In this document: positions 16,604-25,567 of the stretch, in pieces
Position numbering within the stretch: the first letter of the stretch is position 1
Layout: every line of letters starts with the position of its first letter
From: DATBVX01 sp963810775
GTDB lineage: Bacteria; Pseudomonadota; Gammaproteobacteria; Steroidobacterales; Steroidobacteraceae
Assembly (NCBI GenBank): GCA_963810775.1
Contig: CAWEOT010000009.1
Coordinates: 186,001 to 250,000 of the forward strand
Length of the DNA: 64,000 bases
Direction of reading: 5' to 3'
The notes under the pieces: generated by a model
The model's database searches: none
Told to the model about the DNA's origin: nothing
What the model saw: only the letters and a program-made list of their open reading frames with translations
Made by a program: the position numbers and the translations under genes

Positions 16604-16691
16604 GTCTAACAACGCGTTGGAGCAGACGCGAAATGGATAAAGTGCCAGCATCCAGTACTCGGCGGCGCGCCGCTCAACGCGGACGTTAGGC
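16604..16691 (+). other. attC, type B
   Basis: R'' GTCTAAC, R' GTTAGGC; arms cgcgttggagc / gctcaacgcg, with the cagacgcgaaatgg sub-variant that recurs at 20472, 23217 and 40001. Confidence 0.9.
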
Positions 16692-16705
16692 AGCAGAGCC
16701 GTCTA

Positions 16706-17116
16706 ATGGCGCACGCAATGACGCTCACTACGAACAAGCAGATCGTCCAAAAGTTCTATGACTCTGCTAACCGCGGAGACATGGAGACCTGCATGGGTCA
16801 GCTCGCTGACGATGTGACCTGGACCAATATCGGATCTACGAAATTTTCTGGTACTTTCCACGGAAAAGCCGATCTGATAGCCCGATTGTTGCAGCCAGTT
16901 TTCGGACAGTTGCAGGCCGGAATAACTAGCGCCATAGACAACATGGTCGCTGAAGGCGACTTCGTCGTAGTTCAGTCGCGCGGCAAAGCTGCGACGAAGG
17001 ATGGACGCCCCTATAACAACACTTATTGTCACGTATTCAGAATCCGCGGCGCCAAGATAGTCGAAGTCACCGAATATCTGGACACTGAATTGGCCAGTGC
17101 CGTGTTGCGCGCGTGA
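16706..17116 (+). CDS. NTF2-like (SnoaL) domain protein
   Basis: 136 residues. A single NTF2-like cone fold: TNKQIVQKFYDSANRGDMET opening helices, a central DDVTWTNIG, and the strand pattern ending KIVEVTEYLDTELA. No signal peptide. Such proteins act as small-molecule isomerases, hydrolases or binding proteins; the active-site residues cannot be assigned. Sole gene of its cassette. Confidence 0.85.
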   Translation: MAHAMTLTTNKQIVQKFYDSANRGDMETCMGQLADDVTWTNIGSTKFSGTFHGKADLIARLLQPVFGQLQAGITSAIDNMVAEGDFVVVQSRGKAATKDGRPYNNTYCHVFRIRGAKIVEVTEYLDTELASAVLRA

Positions 17117-17126
17117 TTGCTCTGCT

Positions 17127-17214
17127 GCCTAACAACGCGTTGGAGCAAAAGCGAGAGGGATAAAGTGCAGGCATCCATTACTCAGCAGCGCGTCGCTCAA
17201 CGCGGACGTTAGGC
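17127..17214 (+). other. attC, type B
   Basis: R'' GCCTAAC, R' GTTAGGC. Confidence 0.9.
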
Positions 17215-17227
17215 ACCACAAGCATCC

Positions 17228-17725
17228 ATGGCTCATCTTCCTGCGTCTAAACAGATTCTCGGTCTTGCTGGATGGCTCGTTATCACATTTGTTGCCGCCG
17301 CGATCGGCGGTGCCGCGTCAGTCAATGCCGGGTCGTTCTACACGCAGCTTGTGCTGCCGGAATGGGCCCCGCCATCATGGGTATTCGGCCCGGTCTGGAC
17401 TGTGCTCTACGTTGCGATGGGCATTGCCGCGTGGCTCATCTGGCGAGCCGACGGGTTTCGCACGGTGCGTGGGGCACTGACGCTGTTTCTAGCGCAGCTT
17501 GCGCTGAATGCGCTATGGAGCTGGTTGTTCTTCGGCTGGCATCGCGGTGCGTTGGCCTTCGCTGACATACTGCTCTTGTGGGTCTTGATCATCGCGACCC
17601 TGATCGCCTTCTGGCGCGTACGGGCGCTGGCCGGTTGGTTGCTGGTCCCATATCTGCTGTGGGTGAGCTTCGCCTCGGCTCTGAACTATGCGGTCTGGCA
17701 ACTCAATCCCCAGAGCTTGGGCTGA
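17228..17725 (+). CDS. tspO: TspO/MBR family membrane protein, copy 2
   Basis: 165 residues, differing from the protein at 2234 at only a handful of positions, with the same five-helix TspO signatures (PEWAPPSWVFGP, ALNYAVWQLNP). The DNA downstream to the attC is also nearly identical (gatgtcgccaggtcaattctcggcattggtg). The attC that follows is of another type A sub-variant and the leader before the ATG differs. The two cassettes therefore descend from one ancestor, with exchange at their attC ends. Both reading frames are intact. Confidence 0.93.
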   Translation: MAHLPASKQILGLAGWLVITFVAAAIGGAASVNAGSFYTQLVLPEWAPPSWVFGPVWTVLYVAMGIAAWLIWRADGFRTVRGALTLFLAQLALNALWSWLFFGWHRGALAFADILLLWVLIIATLIAFWRVRALAGWLLVPYLLWVSFASALNYAVWQLNPQSLG

Positions 17726-17753
17726 TGTCGCCAGGTCAATTCTCGGCATTGGT

Positions 17754-17840
17754 GCCTAACAACCGGTTGCAGCGGCCCCTGAGGGATAAAGTGCCGGCAT
17801 TCAATTCACATCGTCCGGCCGCTGAACCGGGACGTTAGGC
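17754..17840 (+). other. attC, type A
   Basis: R'' GCCTAAC, R' GTTAGGC; nearly the same as the site at 6293. Confidence 0.9.
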
Positions 17841-17993
17841 ATCACACCGGACACAGGTCGCTGGGCGGCTCTCGGCGCAAGCTGGCTCAGTCCAAAGCCT
17901 CTCGTTCGGTAGGCGAGCGCATAGGAATGGCGTGGACTCTTGGGAGATCGCGTTTTCGGCCGGGTTCGGGAACGTCAAACAACTGGAGGAGCC

Positions 17994-19472
17994 ATGCTCT
18001 CTCTGTACAGACAGTTGAGTGCGGCAGTCTCGCTCGTATTTGCTTGCACCTCAGCCTTGATGGCGGCAGAGGTGCAACGGCCGCACGGTACCGTTGGAAG
18101 GCCCAACATCGTTGTCATTCTTGCGGACAATGTTGGCTATGGTGAATTGGGCGTCTACGGCGGTGGAGTGCTGCGCGGCGCTCCCACTCCGCGCATCGAC
18201 GGGCTCGCCAGTCAGGGCATGCGACTGCTCAACTTCAACGTCGAGGCACAGTGCACGCCCTCCCGATCCGCGCTCATGACCGGGCGCTTTTCGATTCGGT
18301 CGGGAACCTACGAAGTGCCGAGAGGGGGTGCACCCGAAGGACTTACACAGTGGGAGATCACAATCGCAGAGCTGTTGTCGGCTCAGGGCTACGCCACGGG
18401 CACGTGGGGCAAGTGGCACCTCGGCAGTATCGAGGAGCGCTTTCCGACGCACCAGGGGTTCGACGAGTGGTACGGAATTCCGCGCAGCTACACCGAGGCC
18501 ATGTGGTCGTACGCGAACCAGACGAACGGCCTGTGGCCGTCAGTTGGCTCGAAGCAGGGCTGGAATGCGGATGTCACTCCGCTCGAACCCGTGTACGAGG
18601 CGCACAAGGGTGAGAAGGCCGAGCAAGTCGCGCAGCTCGATCTCGAGCATCACCGACGCATGGATGCGGAGATCACCCGGCGTGCGGTCGATTTCATCAC
18701 GCGCGAGACAAAGGCCGGCCGCCCGTTCTTTGCTTACGTGTCGCTCAGGCTGCTTCACATGCCGACTCTGCCCAATCCCGAGTTCTCCGGAAAAACAGGG
18801 AACGGAGATTGGGCTGACTCCCTAACCGAACTGGACTACCGTACGGGTCAGATTCTTGACGCGATCACGCGCGGCGGTATCGAAAACGACACGCTCGTCA
18901 TCTTCGCGAGCGATAACGGCCCGGAGGCAGCTCACCCCTGGGAAGGCGACAGCGGCCCGTGGCGAGGCACCTATTTCACGGCGATGGAGGCTTCGTTGCG
19001 CGCGCCCTTCATTATTCGGTGGCCGGGCCGAGTGCCCGCTGGAAGCGTCAGCAACGAAATCGTGCACATCGTGGATCTTTTCACGACCATTGCCCATATC
19101 GGTGGCGCACAAATCCCCAACGATCGCCCGATTGACGGCGTTGACCAATCGGAATTCTTCTTCGGTAAGCAGGTGAACTCCAATCGCGAGGGTTTTCCAG
19201 CGTACGTGGCCGACCGGCTGTCCGCTGTGAAATGGCGTAACTGGAAAATGCACCTGATCAAACAGGAGAACGCGTATGACCCGCCGCAGAAGCTTCCGCT
19301 GCCAAAGATCGTCAACTTGCTTACGGATCTGAAAGAGGAGCGGGACGTGCTCATTCAGAACAGCTGGGTTACTTATCCAATGACGAAGATCCGTCGCGAC
19401 TTCGAAGCCAGCCTGGAAGCACATCCTCCGATCAAGGTCGGGACGCCGGATCCGTACGTCCCACCACAGTAG
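17994..19472 (+). CDS. Secreted sulfatase (arylsulfatase family)
   Basis: 492 residues with a signal peptide (MLSLYRQLSAAVSLVFACTS, cleavage near LMAAEVQ). NIVVILADNVGYGELGVYGG gives the first metal ligand pair. Cys87 in C-T-P-S-R is the formylglycine position, followed by SALMTGR. G-K-W-H-L and FASDNGPE complete the active site. It hydrolyses sulfate esters in the periplasm after maturation by a formylglycine-generating enzyme not encoded here. ATG 17994 is preceded by GGAGGA. At 1.7 kb this is one of the largest cassettes of the array. Confidence 0.92.
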   Translation: MLSLYRQLSAAVSLVFACTSALMAAEVQRPHGTVGRPNIVVILADNVGYGELGVYGGGVLRGAPTPRIDGLASQGMRLLNFNVEAQCTPSRSALMTGRFSIRSGTYEVPRGGAPEGLTQWEITIAELLSAQGYATGTWGKWHLGSIEERFPTHQGFDEWYGIPRSYTEAMWSYANQTNGLWPSVGSKQGWNADVTPLEPVYEAHKGEKAEQVAQLDLEHHRRMDAEITRRAVDFITRETKAGRPFFAYVSLRLLHMPTLPNPEFSGKTGNGDWADSLTELDYRTGQILDAITRGGIENDTLVIFASDNGPEAAHPWEGDSGPWRGTYFTAMEASLRAPFIIRWPGRVPAGSVSNEIVHIVDLFTTIAHIGGAQIPNDRPIDGVDQSEFFFGKQVNSNREGFPAYVADRLSAVKWRNWKMHLIKQENAYDPPQKLPLPKIVNLLTDLKEERDVLIQNSWVTYPMTKIRRDFEASLEAHPPIKVGTPDPYVPPQ

Positions 19473-19511
19473 GCTAGATAATGAGCGTACGTTTGTGAAG
19501 GCTCGTGTGAC

Positions 19512-19598
19512 GCCTAACAACCGGTTGCAGCGGTCCGTGAGGGATAAAGTGCCAGGATTCACATGTCGCGGTCGGCCCGCTGAACCGGGACGTTAGGC
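19512..19598 (+). other. attC, type A
   Basis: R'' GCCTAAC, R' GTTAGGC. Confidence 0.9.
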
Positions 19599-19692
19599 GT
19601 CATGGGTCACGATGTTGTGGTGCTTGGTAGTCGGCGTTGCAGCGCTTCCGTGCCTGTTGATCACGGGGCATCGGGCCGGCAAATAGACGGGT

Positions 19693-20403
19693 GTGACTGA
19701 GATGAGGCCAAGATGGGCGGCGTCGATACTCGAGTCCCAACTCGCGTTGCTGACCTCGCTGTCCGTATTCTTGCTCGCTTCGATCGACGCCGAAGCACAG
19801 GATGCGGCGACGCACGGCGTCGTACCGCTACACGCGCCCCGACCAGGGCAGTGGGTCGAGAAGGTCTGGGGCGACCCGGACACGCCGAGCGCGCCCTTCG
19901 TGATCCGGATTCACGCCGACGCTGGCTACATCATCCTGCCGCACACCCATGAGATCGACGAGAACATTGTCGTCGTCCAAGGCGTTTGGGCACTCGGGAT
20001 GGGGAGCCGTTTCGATCGCTCGGCGCTGGAGCAACTGAATGTCGGCGCGTTCGGCTTCGCGCCAAGAAACATGGCGCACTTCGCGTGGTCGAAGACCGAG
20101 ACGACCATCCAGGTGCACGGGATCGGAGCGTTCTTAAGCAAGCTTGTCGACCCCGCCTATGAACTCACGGACAGGGGCGTGTTGATCCTTACCTATTTGC
20201 TGAAACCGGGAACACCGACGCAGTCCGCTCCACCTGAGTGTTTCGCGTGGAAGATCGGTACACGGGTACGCGGCGCTGCCGGGGAGGGGGCAGTGATCGG
20301 CGCGCGGTGCTCGCCTGCGAATCATCTGACGCAGTACTGGGTTCGACAGCCGAACGGCCACCAGTTCTGGGCTCCCTCGCAGGAGTTGAGGCTGATCGGT
20401 TGA
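19693..20403 (+). CDS. Exported cupin-like protein
   Basis: 236 residues. The hydrophobic N-terminus (LALLTSLSVFLLASIDAEAQ) is probably a signal peptide; a start downstream of 19693 is possible. The cupin core has the two histidines of motif 1 in IILPHTHEIDENIVVVQG and a glycine-rich second motif ending NMAHFAWS. It is expected to bind a metal and a small ligand in the periplasm. The C-terminal third (from about residue 165) is outside the cupin barrel and unrecognised. Confidence 0.72.
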   Translation: MTEMRPRWAASILESQLALLTSLSVFLLASIDAEAQDAATHGVVPLHAPRPGQWVEKVWGDPDTPSAPFVIRIHADAGYIILPHTHEIDENIVVVQGVWALGMGSRFDRSALEQLNVGAFGFAPRNMAHFAWSKTETTIQVHGIGAFLSKLVDPAYELTDRGVLILTYLLKPGTPTQSAPPECFAWKIGTRVRGAAGEGAVIGARCSPANHLTQYWVRQPNGHQFWAPSQELRLIG

Positions 20404-20471
20404 GGAATTCAAGGCGACCTAGAAGGCACAACGTTACGCGCACATGCCTCAGACTGCATTAAATGTCCGAC

Positions 20472-20560
20472 GCCTAACAACGCGTTGGAGCAGACGCGAA
20501 ATGGATAAAGTGCCAGCATCCATCACACAGCAGCGCGTTGCTCAACGCGGACGTTTAGGC
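20472..20560 (+). other. attC, type B, extra base in R'
   Basis: R'' GCCTAAC. The right end reads ACGTTTAGGC with one extra T inside the core (20554-20560), which may alter the cut site. Confidence 0.85.
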
Positions 20561-20565
20561 ATCAC

Positions 20566-21006
20566 GTGCGTCTCTGGACGATTCATCCGCGCTACCTCGA
20601 TTCGCAGGGCCTAGTTGCGCTGTGGCGAGAGGCATTGTTGGCCCGCGCAGTATTGCGTGGACGAACTCGGGGCTATCGCCATCATCCGCAGCTCGCACGC
20701 TTTCGCGGACATCGGCAGCCGCGATACGCGATCAACGTCTACCTTGCGGCAATTCACGCTGAGGCCAGAGCGCGCGGTTATTCATTTGATGCCAGCAAGA
20801 TTGGGCCACTGCGCTCGATCGCCCTAATCCCCACGACGAGAGCGCAGATCGCGTTTGAATGGCAACATTTGCTGCAGAAGCTCACTGTCCGTAACCCGGC
20901 GTTGCGTCGACGCTCGCGCACTGTCACCTTTCCGCGATGCCATCCGCTATTCAAGCCGGTTAGAGGGCCACTCGAATCATGGGAGCGCGTGGGTCGTGAT
21001 GCCTAA
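20566..21006 (+). CDS. Pyrimidine dimer DNA glycosylase-like protein
   Basis: 146 residues from GTG 20566. The start MRLWTIHPRYLDSQGLVALW, then LLARAVL and GYRHHPQLARFR, is the conserved N-terminal half of the Pyr_excise family related to T4 endonuclease V. This family removes UV-induced pyrimidine dimers by cutting the glycosylic bond. The C-terminal third is less conserved. The start overlaps the attC border, so the cassette is unusually compact. The stop lies in the next R''. Confidence 0.82.
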   Translation: MRLWTIHPRYLDSQGLVALWREALLARAVLRGRTRGYRHHPQLARFRGHRQPRYAINVYLAAIHAEARARGYSFDASKIGPLRSIALIPTTRAQIAFEWQHLLQKLTVRNPALRRRSRTVTFPRCHPLFKPVRGPLESWERVGRDA

Positions 21007-21087
21007 CAACGCGTTGGAGTCAGACGCGAAATGGATAGAGTGCTGACGTCGAAGACACCGCAGCGCCGCTCAACGCGGACGTTAGGT
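21001..21087 (+). other. attC, type B, shortened
   Basis: R'' GCCTAAC, R' GTTAGGT. The right arm is cagcgccgctcaacgcgg with two bases missing compared with other type B sites. Confidence 0.87.
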
Positions 21088-21149
21088 GACACGCGGATGG
21101 TAGCGTCTGACGTCGACAGTGACTTGAGGGTGAGCCTGCGCGTTCCCGC

Positions 21150-21539
21150 GTGACTCGAGATGAGTACGCAATCCTGAACATGGAAGGCTCGGAATTCATC
21201 CCTTACCTCGTGCTGGTCCGCTTCGACAGGGGCGAAGACTTGCGCGATCGTTTGGAGGAATCGTTGGCCTTGCTTCGCGCCGCACTCGCCGAGATTGGCG
21301 AGGTGGAGCCTGTGACAACGTCATACGACGGATCCGCAGTTAGCTATCTTGTTGCTGCCAGGCCTGACTTTCAGCCGTACCGCGTAATCGAGCAGCTCAA
21401 GTCCCCTCGATCAGGGCGGCCCTCGCCGCTGAAGACGCTCGACAAGGCCCTTGTTCTCTCCCTTGAGTGCGCGGCCGCGACGCGCATGGAGCGTGTTACT
21501 GATTGGCTTCGTGAGAATGGCTGCCTTTCCGAACGATAG
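21150..21539 (+). CDS. Conserved cassette protein of unknown function, copy 2
   Basis: 129 residues, the same protein as at 7134 apart from Gly for Asp at residue 13. The 5' leader (gacacgcggatggtagcgtc) and the 3' region match the first copy almost base for base, so the duplication is recent. The frame is intact. No motif gives a function; the lack of signal peptide and membrane segments suggests a cytosolic protein. Confidence 0.7.
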   Translation: MTRDEYAILNMEGSEFIPYLVLVRFDRGEDLRDRLEESLALLRAALAEIGEVEPVTTSYDGSAVSYLVAARPDFQPYRVIEQLKSPRSGRPSPLKTLDKALVLSLECAAATRMERVTDWLRENGCLSER

Positions 21540-21593
21540 GACGTGGCGCGCGCAAACAAGCGAGTGGTCGGCACTCCATGTTCAACAGCTGTC

Positions 21594-21684
21594 ACCTAAC
21601 TACGCGTTGGAGCGAGCGCGGGAGGGATAAAGCGGTGTTCTTCTTCAATTCTCAGCAGCGCGTCGCTCAACGCAGGCGTTAGCC
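21594..21684 (+). other. attC, type B
   Basis: R'' ACCTAAC, R' GTTAGCC. Left part equals the attC at 7578; the right arm differs at several bases (gtcgctcaacgcaggcg), so the right end may come from a different site. Confidence 0.9.
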
Positions 21685-21700
21685 CGCTCAGGAGCACGTA

Positions 21701-22246
<546 letters not shown>

Positions 22247-22299
22247 CCATCAGCGGTCGCTCCGCCGTGTTGCACTTGGTACGCGAATTCGCGGAAGCG

Positions 22300-22396
22300 G
22301 GCTAACAACGCGCTGCACGCGGACGCCCCAGCGCTGCGCGCTGGGGTTCCCTCGGCCGCTTCGCGGCCTCGGCGCCGGCGAGCGCGGGCGTTAGAC
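22300..22396 (+). other. attC, divergent type with strong inner hairpins
   Basis: 97 bp, R'' GGCTAAC, R' GTTAGAC. Centre carries two GC-rich palindromes (ccccagcgctgcgcgctgggg and cggccgcttcgcggcc). It resembles attC sites of other gammaproteobacterial integrons rather than the local types, so the RibD-like cassette is probably a foreign arrival. Confidence 0.87.
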
Positions 22397-22587
22397 ACAC
22401 CCGCTAGGTGGACTCATGGAGAACTCCAATTCGCCGGCTCGGGTGGCAATGTGGGCTCGAGCGCTGGCGTGGTTGTTAGAACGACATCAGATTCGAGGAA
22501 ACGCGATATGCAAGTTCGACACGCTGTAAAAGCTCTCGCAATCAGCGTGACGCACGATAGCGTTATGCAATCACCAGGAGCGTTTCG
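22397..22587 (+). other. Leader region of the GST cassette, possible 37-codon ORF
   Basis: A frame at 22415-22528 (MENSNSPARVAMWARALAWL) could encode a 37-residue peptide, but nothing supports it beyond an ATG. The motif gttagaac at 22474 resembles an R' core by chance. GGAGCG is present before the GST start. Confidence 0.3.
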
Positions 22588-23253
22588 ATGATTCCCACCA
22601 TCACCGCTTTTGAACGGTCGCCCGATCGCGGCAGAGGACTGGCGCGTGACATGCGCGTTCGCTGGGCACTTGAAGAAGTGGGCCAACCTTACGACGTTCG
22701 ATTTCTCTCGTTCAGTGAGATGAAGGAATCTGCGCATCGTATGCTTCATCCTTTCGGTCAGATTCCGACCTACGAAGAAGGCGATCTCGCGCTCTTCGAG
22801 TCGGGGGCGATCGTATTCCATATCGCGGAACGCCATGCGGGGTTACTGCCAGATGATGCGAATGCCCGGGCGCGCGCGATTGCATGGATGTTTGCCGCGC
22901 TTAATACGGTGGAGCCGCCGATTGTTGATCGCGGAATGGCGATGCTCCTGGAGCACAACAAAAGCTGGCATGAGGAGCGCCTGGCTATCCTCGAGGATCG
23001 CGTGCGTGTACGGCTGGGCGAACTTTCCAGTCGGCTTGGCGATACCGACTGGCTCGACGATGCGTTCAGCGCCGGTGACCTACTGATGGTGACAGTGCTG
23101 CGCAGGTTGAACGGATCGGGTGTACTGGAGAAATATCCGAACCTCTCCGCCTATGTCGCCCGTGGCGAAGCGCGCCCCGCCTACAAGCGTGCTTTCGACG
23201 CTCAGTTGGCGGTTTTCACTAACAACGCGTTGGAGCAGACGCGAAATGGATAA
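22588..23253 (+). CDS. Glutathione S-transferase
   Basis: 221 residues. N-terminal thioredoxin-like domain with MRVRWALEEVGQPYDVRFL and the glutathione-binding cis-proline region GQIPTYEEGDLALFESGAI (about residues 57-75). The C-terminal helical domain runs through LEKYPNLSAYVARGEARPAYKRAF. It would conjugate glutathione to electrophiles in the cytosol. The last 11 codons (NNALEQTRNG at the end) are read from the attC itself, because no stop precedes R''; a native stop appears to have been lost. Confidence 0.9.
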   Translation: MIPTITAFERSPDRGRGLARDMRVRWALEEVGQPYDVRFLSFSEMKESAHRMLHPFGQIPTYEEGDLALFESGAIVFHIAERHAGLLPDDANARARAIAWMFAALNTVEPPIVDRGMAMLLEHNKSWHEERLAILEDRVRVRLGELSSRLGDTDWLDDAFSAGDLLMVTVLRRLNGSGVLEKYPNLSAYVARGEARPAYKRAFDAQLAVFTNNALEQTRNG

Positions 23254-23304
23254 AGTGCAAGCATCCATTAATCAGCGACGCGTCGCTCAACGCGGACGTT
23301 AGGC
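23217..23304 (+). other. attC, type B, altered R''
   Basis: R'' CACTAAC (degenerate), R' GTTAGGC. Translated through as the C-terminal tail of the GST gene. Confidence 0.85.
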
Positions 23305-23321
23305 CGACTCCGGAACGCACC

Positions 23322-23729
23322 ATGCCCAATTGGCTCCGAACAATTCTCGCAATCGCAGCCGGCTTCGTTGTCTGGTTCGCGGTGGCGACGGTTGGCAACT
23401 TCGCAATTCGTTTGCTTTTCCCCGCCTACGCGGAAGTCGAAAAGGCAATGGACTTCTCTCTAGCCATGCTGCTTGCTCGCCTCGTCCTCGGTGCTGCAGC
23501 GTCGATCGCCGCTGGCGTTGCCTTCGCAGCGGTGACGCCAAGCGCTCGATTACCTAGATACGTATTTGCGCTTCTGCTCCTTGCGCTGTTCGTACCAGTT
23601 CACGTGTCTTTGTGGGATAAGTTCCCAATTTGGTACCACATCATCTTCTTGGGCTCACTTGTTCCATTGGTCATGCTGGGCGCAAAGCTGGCATCTAACA
23701 ACGCGCTGGAGCAAACGCGAGAGGAATAA
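23322..23729 (+). CDS. Small membrane protein, unknown
   Basis: 135 residues with four hydrophobic segments: about residues 5-25, 43-68, 79-98 and 104-122. No family recognised with confidence. The C-terminal NNALEQTREE is encoded by attC sequence, just as in the GST gene upstream. Both proteins therefore end with nearly the same attC-derived tail. Sole gene of its cassette. Confidence 0.65.
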   Translation: MPNWLRTILAIAAGFVVWFAVATVGNFAIRLLFPAYAEVEKAMDFSLAMLLARLVLGAAASIAAGVAFAAVTPSARLPRYVFALLLLALFVPVHVSLWDKFPIWYHIIFLGSLVPLVMLGAKLASNNALEQTREE

Positions 23730-23780
23730 AGTGCCAGCATCCAGAACACCGCAGCGCGTCGCTCAACGCGGACGTTAGGC
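23693..23780 (+). other. attC, type B
   Basis: R'' ATCTAAC, R' GTTAGGC; the left arm reads cgcgctggagc. Confidence 0.88.
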
Positions 23781-23892
23781 CGATGATGCCAGTCAGGATC
23801 GTGACGATTTCAGTCGTCTGGTCGACATGCGTAGCAGGCCACGGAAGCACAGGGTGGTCGAGCAGAGTTTTCCGGTACAGTCATCGGCCTGA

Positions 23893-23920
23893 TAGCGCGC
23901 GCTGAATCGGGACGTTGGAC
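23893..23920 (+). other. attC right half, degenerate
   Basis: The sequence gcgcgcgctgaatcgggacg followed by GTTGGAC resembles the right arm and R' of a type A site. No left half lies between 23781 and 23892, a stretch with no gene. Probably a relic. Confidence 0.5.
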
Positions 23921-23945
23921 ACGCAGACCATCAAAGCAACTGCCA

Positions 23946-25004
23946 ATGCTGATCTTCGCTAATCCGAATCATGCGTTGCATTCCGGTCGCCAGGAGATGT
24001 TCCGAGGGCGCCTGACGCCTTGCTACGAAGTGCCCGCACGCATGGACTCTGTACTGAGCGAACTTGGCAAGCGCCCAGTGGGCGAGGTGCGAACCCCTCC
24101 GCCCATTTCGCATTCCGTATTGGAAAGCGTTCACTCTCCACGGTATCTCAACTTTCTGCGAGGCGCCTGGGCGGAGTGGCTAGCCGAGGATCCGAGCAAT
24201 GCCGACATCGACGCGCTTCCTTCAGTTTGGCCCGTGCGCGGTTTTCGAGATGACGTGGAGCCCAGGGACTTCACCGCACGCCTGGGCCTCTACTCCTTCG
24301 ATGTGGGCACGCCACTCACCGCGGGAACATGGGTCGCGGCGCTAGGGGGCGCAGCATGTGCCGCTGCAGCGGCCAGCGCGCTTCGCGCGCCGTCGGCACC
24401 TCGCGCGACCATGGCACTTACCCGACCCCCTGGACATCACGCGGGCTGGGATTTCTTTGGCGGCTACTGCTTCATCAACAATGCGGCTGTGGCTGCGCAG
24501 ACGTTGCTCGATGAAGGCGCTCGGCGAGTGGCAGTGCTCGATGTCGACTACCACCACGGCAACGGCACCCAGAGCCTTTTCTACGAACGCGCAGACGTTC
24601 TCACCATTTCGATCCACGGTGACCCGCGCTTCGAGTATCCGTTCTACCTGGGTCACGCGGACGAAAGTGGAAGAGGCCCGGGTGAGGGATTCAATCTGAA
24701 TCTCCCTCTCCCAGCAGGCACGGATTTCGCTCGCTGGCGCTCAGCACTCATGCCAGCACTGGATCAGGTGGGAGACTTTGCCCCCGACGCACTTGTCGTT
24801 GCACTGGGAGTCGACACGTTCGAAAGCGACCCGATTTCGCATTTCGTGCTCGCGAGTGAGGACTACGTTCAGCTGGGTCGTGATCTTGGGTCGACCAGGC
24901 TCCCTGTGGTTTTCACTCTGGAGGGCGGCTACGCGGTAGCCGCGATGGGTGTCAACGTCGTCAATGTACTTGAAGGTTTCTTATCCACCGGTCGCCAAGA
25001 GTGA
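23946..25004 (+). CDS. Histone deacetylase family (acetylpolyamine aminohydrolase-like)
   Basis: 352 residues, arginase/deacetylase fold. Active-site elements are RPPGHHAGWDFFGGYCFINN (general-base His pair), DVDYHHGNGTQ (zinc Asp and His), ISIHGDPRFEYPFYLGH and LEGGYAVA. The opening FANPNHALHSGRQEMFRGRL matches acetylpolyamine amidohydrolases. It removes acetyl groups from polyamines or similar amides in the cytosol. It is intact and about the family's usual length. Confidence 0.92.
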   Translation: MLIFANPNHALHSGRQEMFRGRLTPCYEVPARMDSVLSELGKRPVGEVRTPPPISHSVLESVHSPRYLNFLRGAWAEWLAEDPSNADIDALPSVWPVRGFRDDVEPRDFTARLGLYSFDVGTPLTAGTWVAALGGAACAAAAASALRAPSAPRATMALTRPPGHHAGWDFFGGYCFINNAAVAAQTLLDEGARRVAVLDVDYHHGNGTQSLFYERADVLTISIHGDPRFEYPFYLGHADESGRGPGEGFNLNLPLPAGTDFARWRSALMPALDQVGDFAPDALVVALGVDTFESDPISHFVLASEDYVQLGRDLGSTRLPVVFTLEGGYAVAAMGVNVVNVLEGFLSTGRQE

Positions 25005-25029
25005 CTTCTGCTTTCAGCGTCTGCGGAAC

Positions 25030-25121
25030 GCCTAACAACCGGTTGCAGCGGCCCTGGGAGGAATAAGGTGCTTATCAATCGTCACAACTCATCGGTCGGC
25101 CGCTGAACCGGGACGTTAGGC
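25030..25121 (+). other. attC, type A
   Basis: R'' GCCTAAC, R' GTTAGGC. Confidence 0.9.
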
Positions 25122-25136
25122 GACACGGGGGATAAT

Positions 25137-25454
25137 GTGGACGTCGGCACGATAGGCGGAATTGTTGGTAGTGTCCTTGGATTGGCGGGTGGTGTCGTCG
25201 GCACCTACTTCAGCATCAAGAACACCGCGGGGCCGCGCGAGCGTTCCTTCATGGTTCGCGTGTCCGCGATTGCCTGGGTGGCGGTTACGGCTTTCCTGGC
25301 TGGGCTCCTGTTGCTGCCCAAACCGTACAATTGGTTGCTTTGGGTGCCTTACGCGATCGCGCTGCCCCTATCCATTCGTGTGCTTAATCAGCGTCAGCGG
25401 CAGATTCGCACGGACGAAGCGGCATCGCGAGCGTCGAGCTCATCGCGCACGTAG
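25137..25454 (+). CDS. Small membrane protein, unknown
   Basis: 105 residues from GTG 25137. A glycine-rich first helix (IGGIVGSVLGLAGGVVGTYF) is followed by two closely spaced helices (WVAVTAFLAGLLLLP and LLWVPYAIALPLSI) and a charged C-terminal tail. No family recognised. Sole gene of its cassette. Confidence 0.6.
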   Translation: MDVGTIGGIVGSVLGLAGGVVGTYFSIKNTAGPRERSFMVRVSAIAWVAVTAFLAGLLLLPKPYNWLLWVPYAIALPLSIRVLNQRQRQIRTDEAASRASSSSRT

Positions 25455-25468
25455 CGCGTTTGCGTGTT

Positions 25469-25555
25469 GTCTAACAACGCGCGGAGCAAACGCGGGAGAG
25501 ATAAAGTGCCAGCAACCATTACTCAGCAGCGCGTTGCTCAACGCGGACGTTAGAT
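25469..25555 (+). other. attC, type B
   Basis: R'' GTCTAAC, R' GTTAGAT; left arm short by two bases (acgcgcggagc). It is the last complete attC before 40001. Confidence 0.88.
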
Positions 25556-25567
25556 GCCGAGAGCCTA

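Noticed and set aside
22474..22482. Second attC core (gttagaac) in the GST leader
   Set aside because: No arms or R'' partner around it; a chance match.
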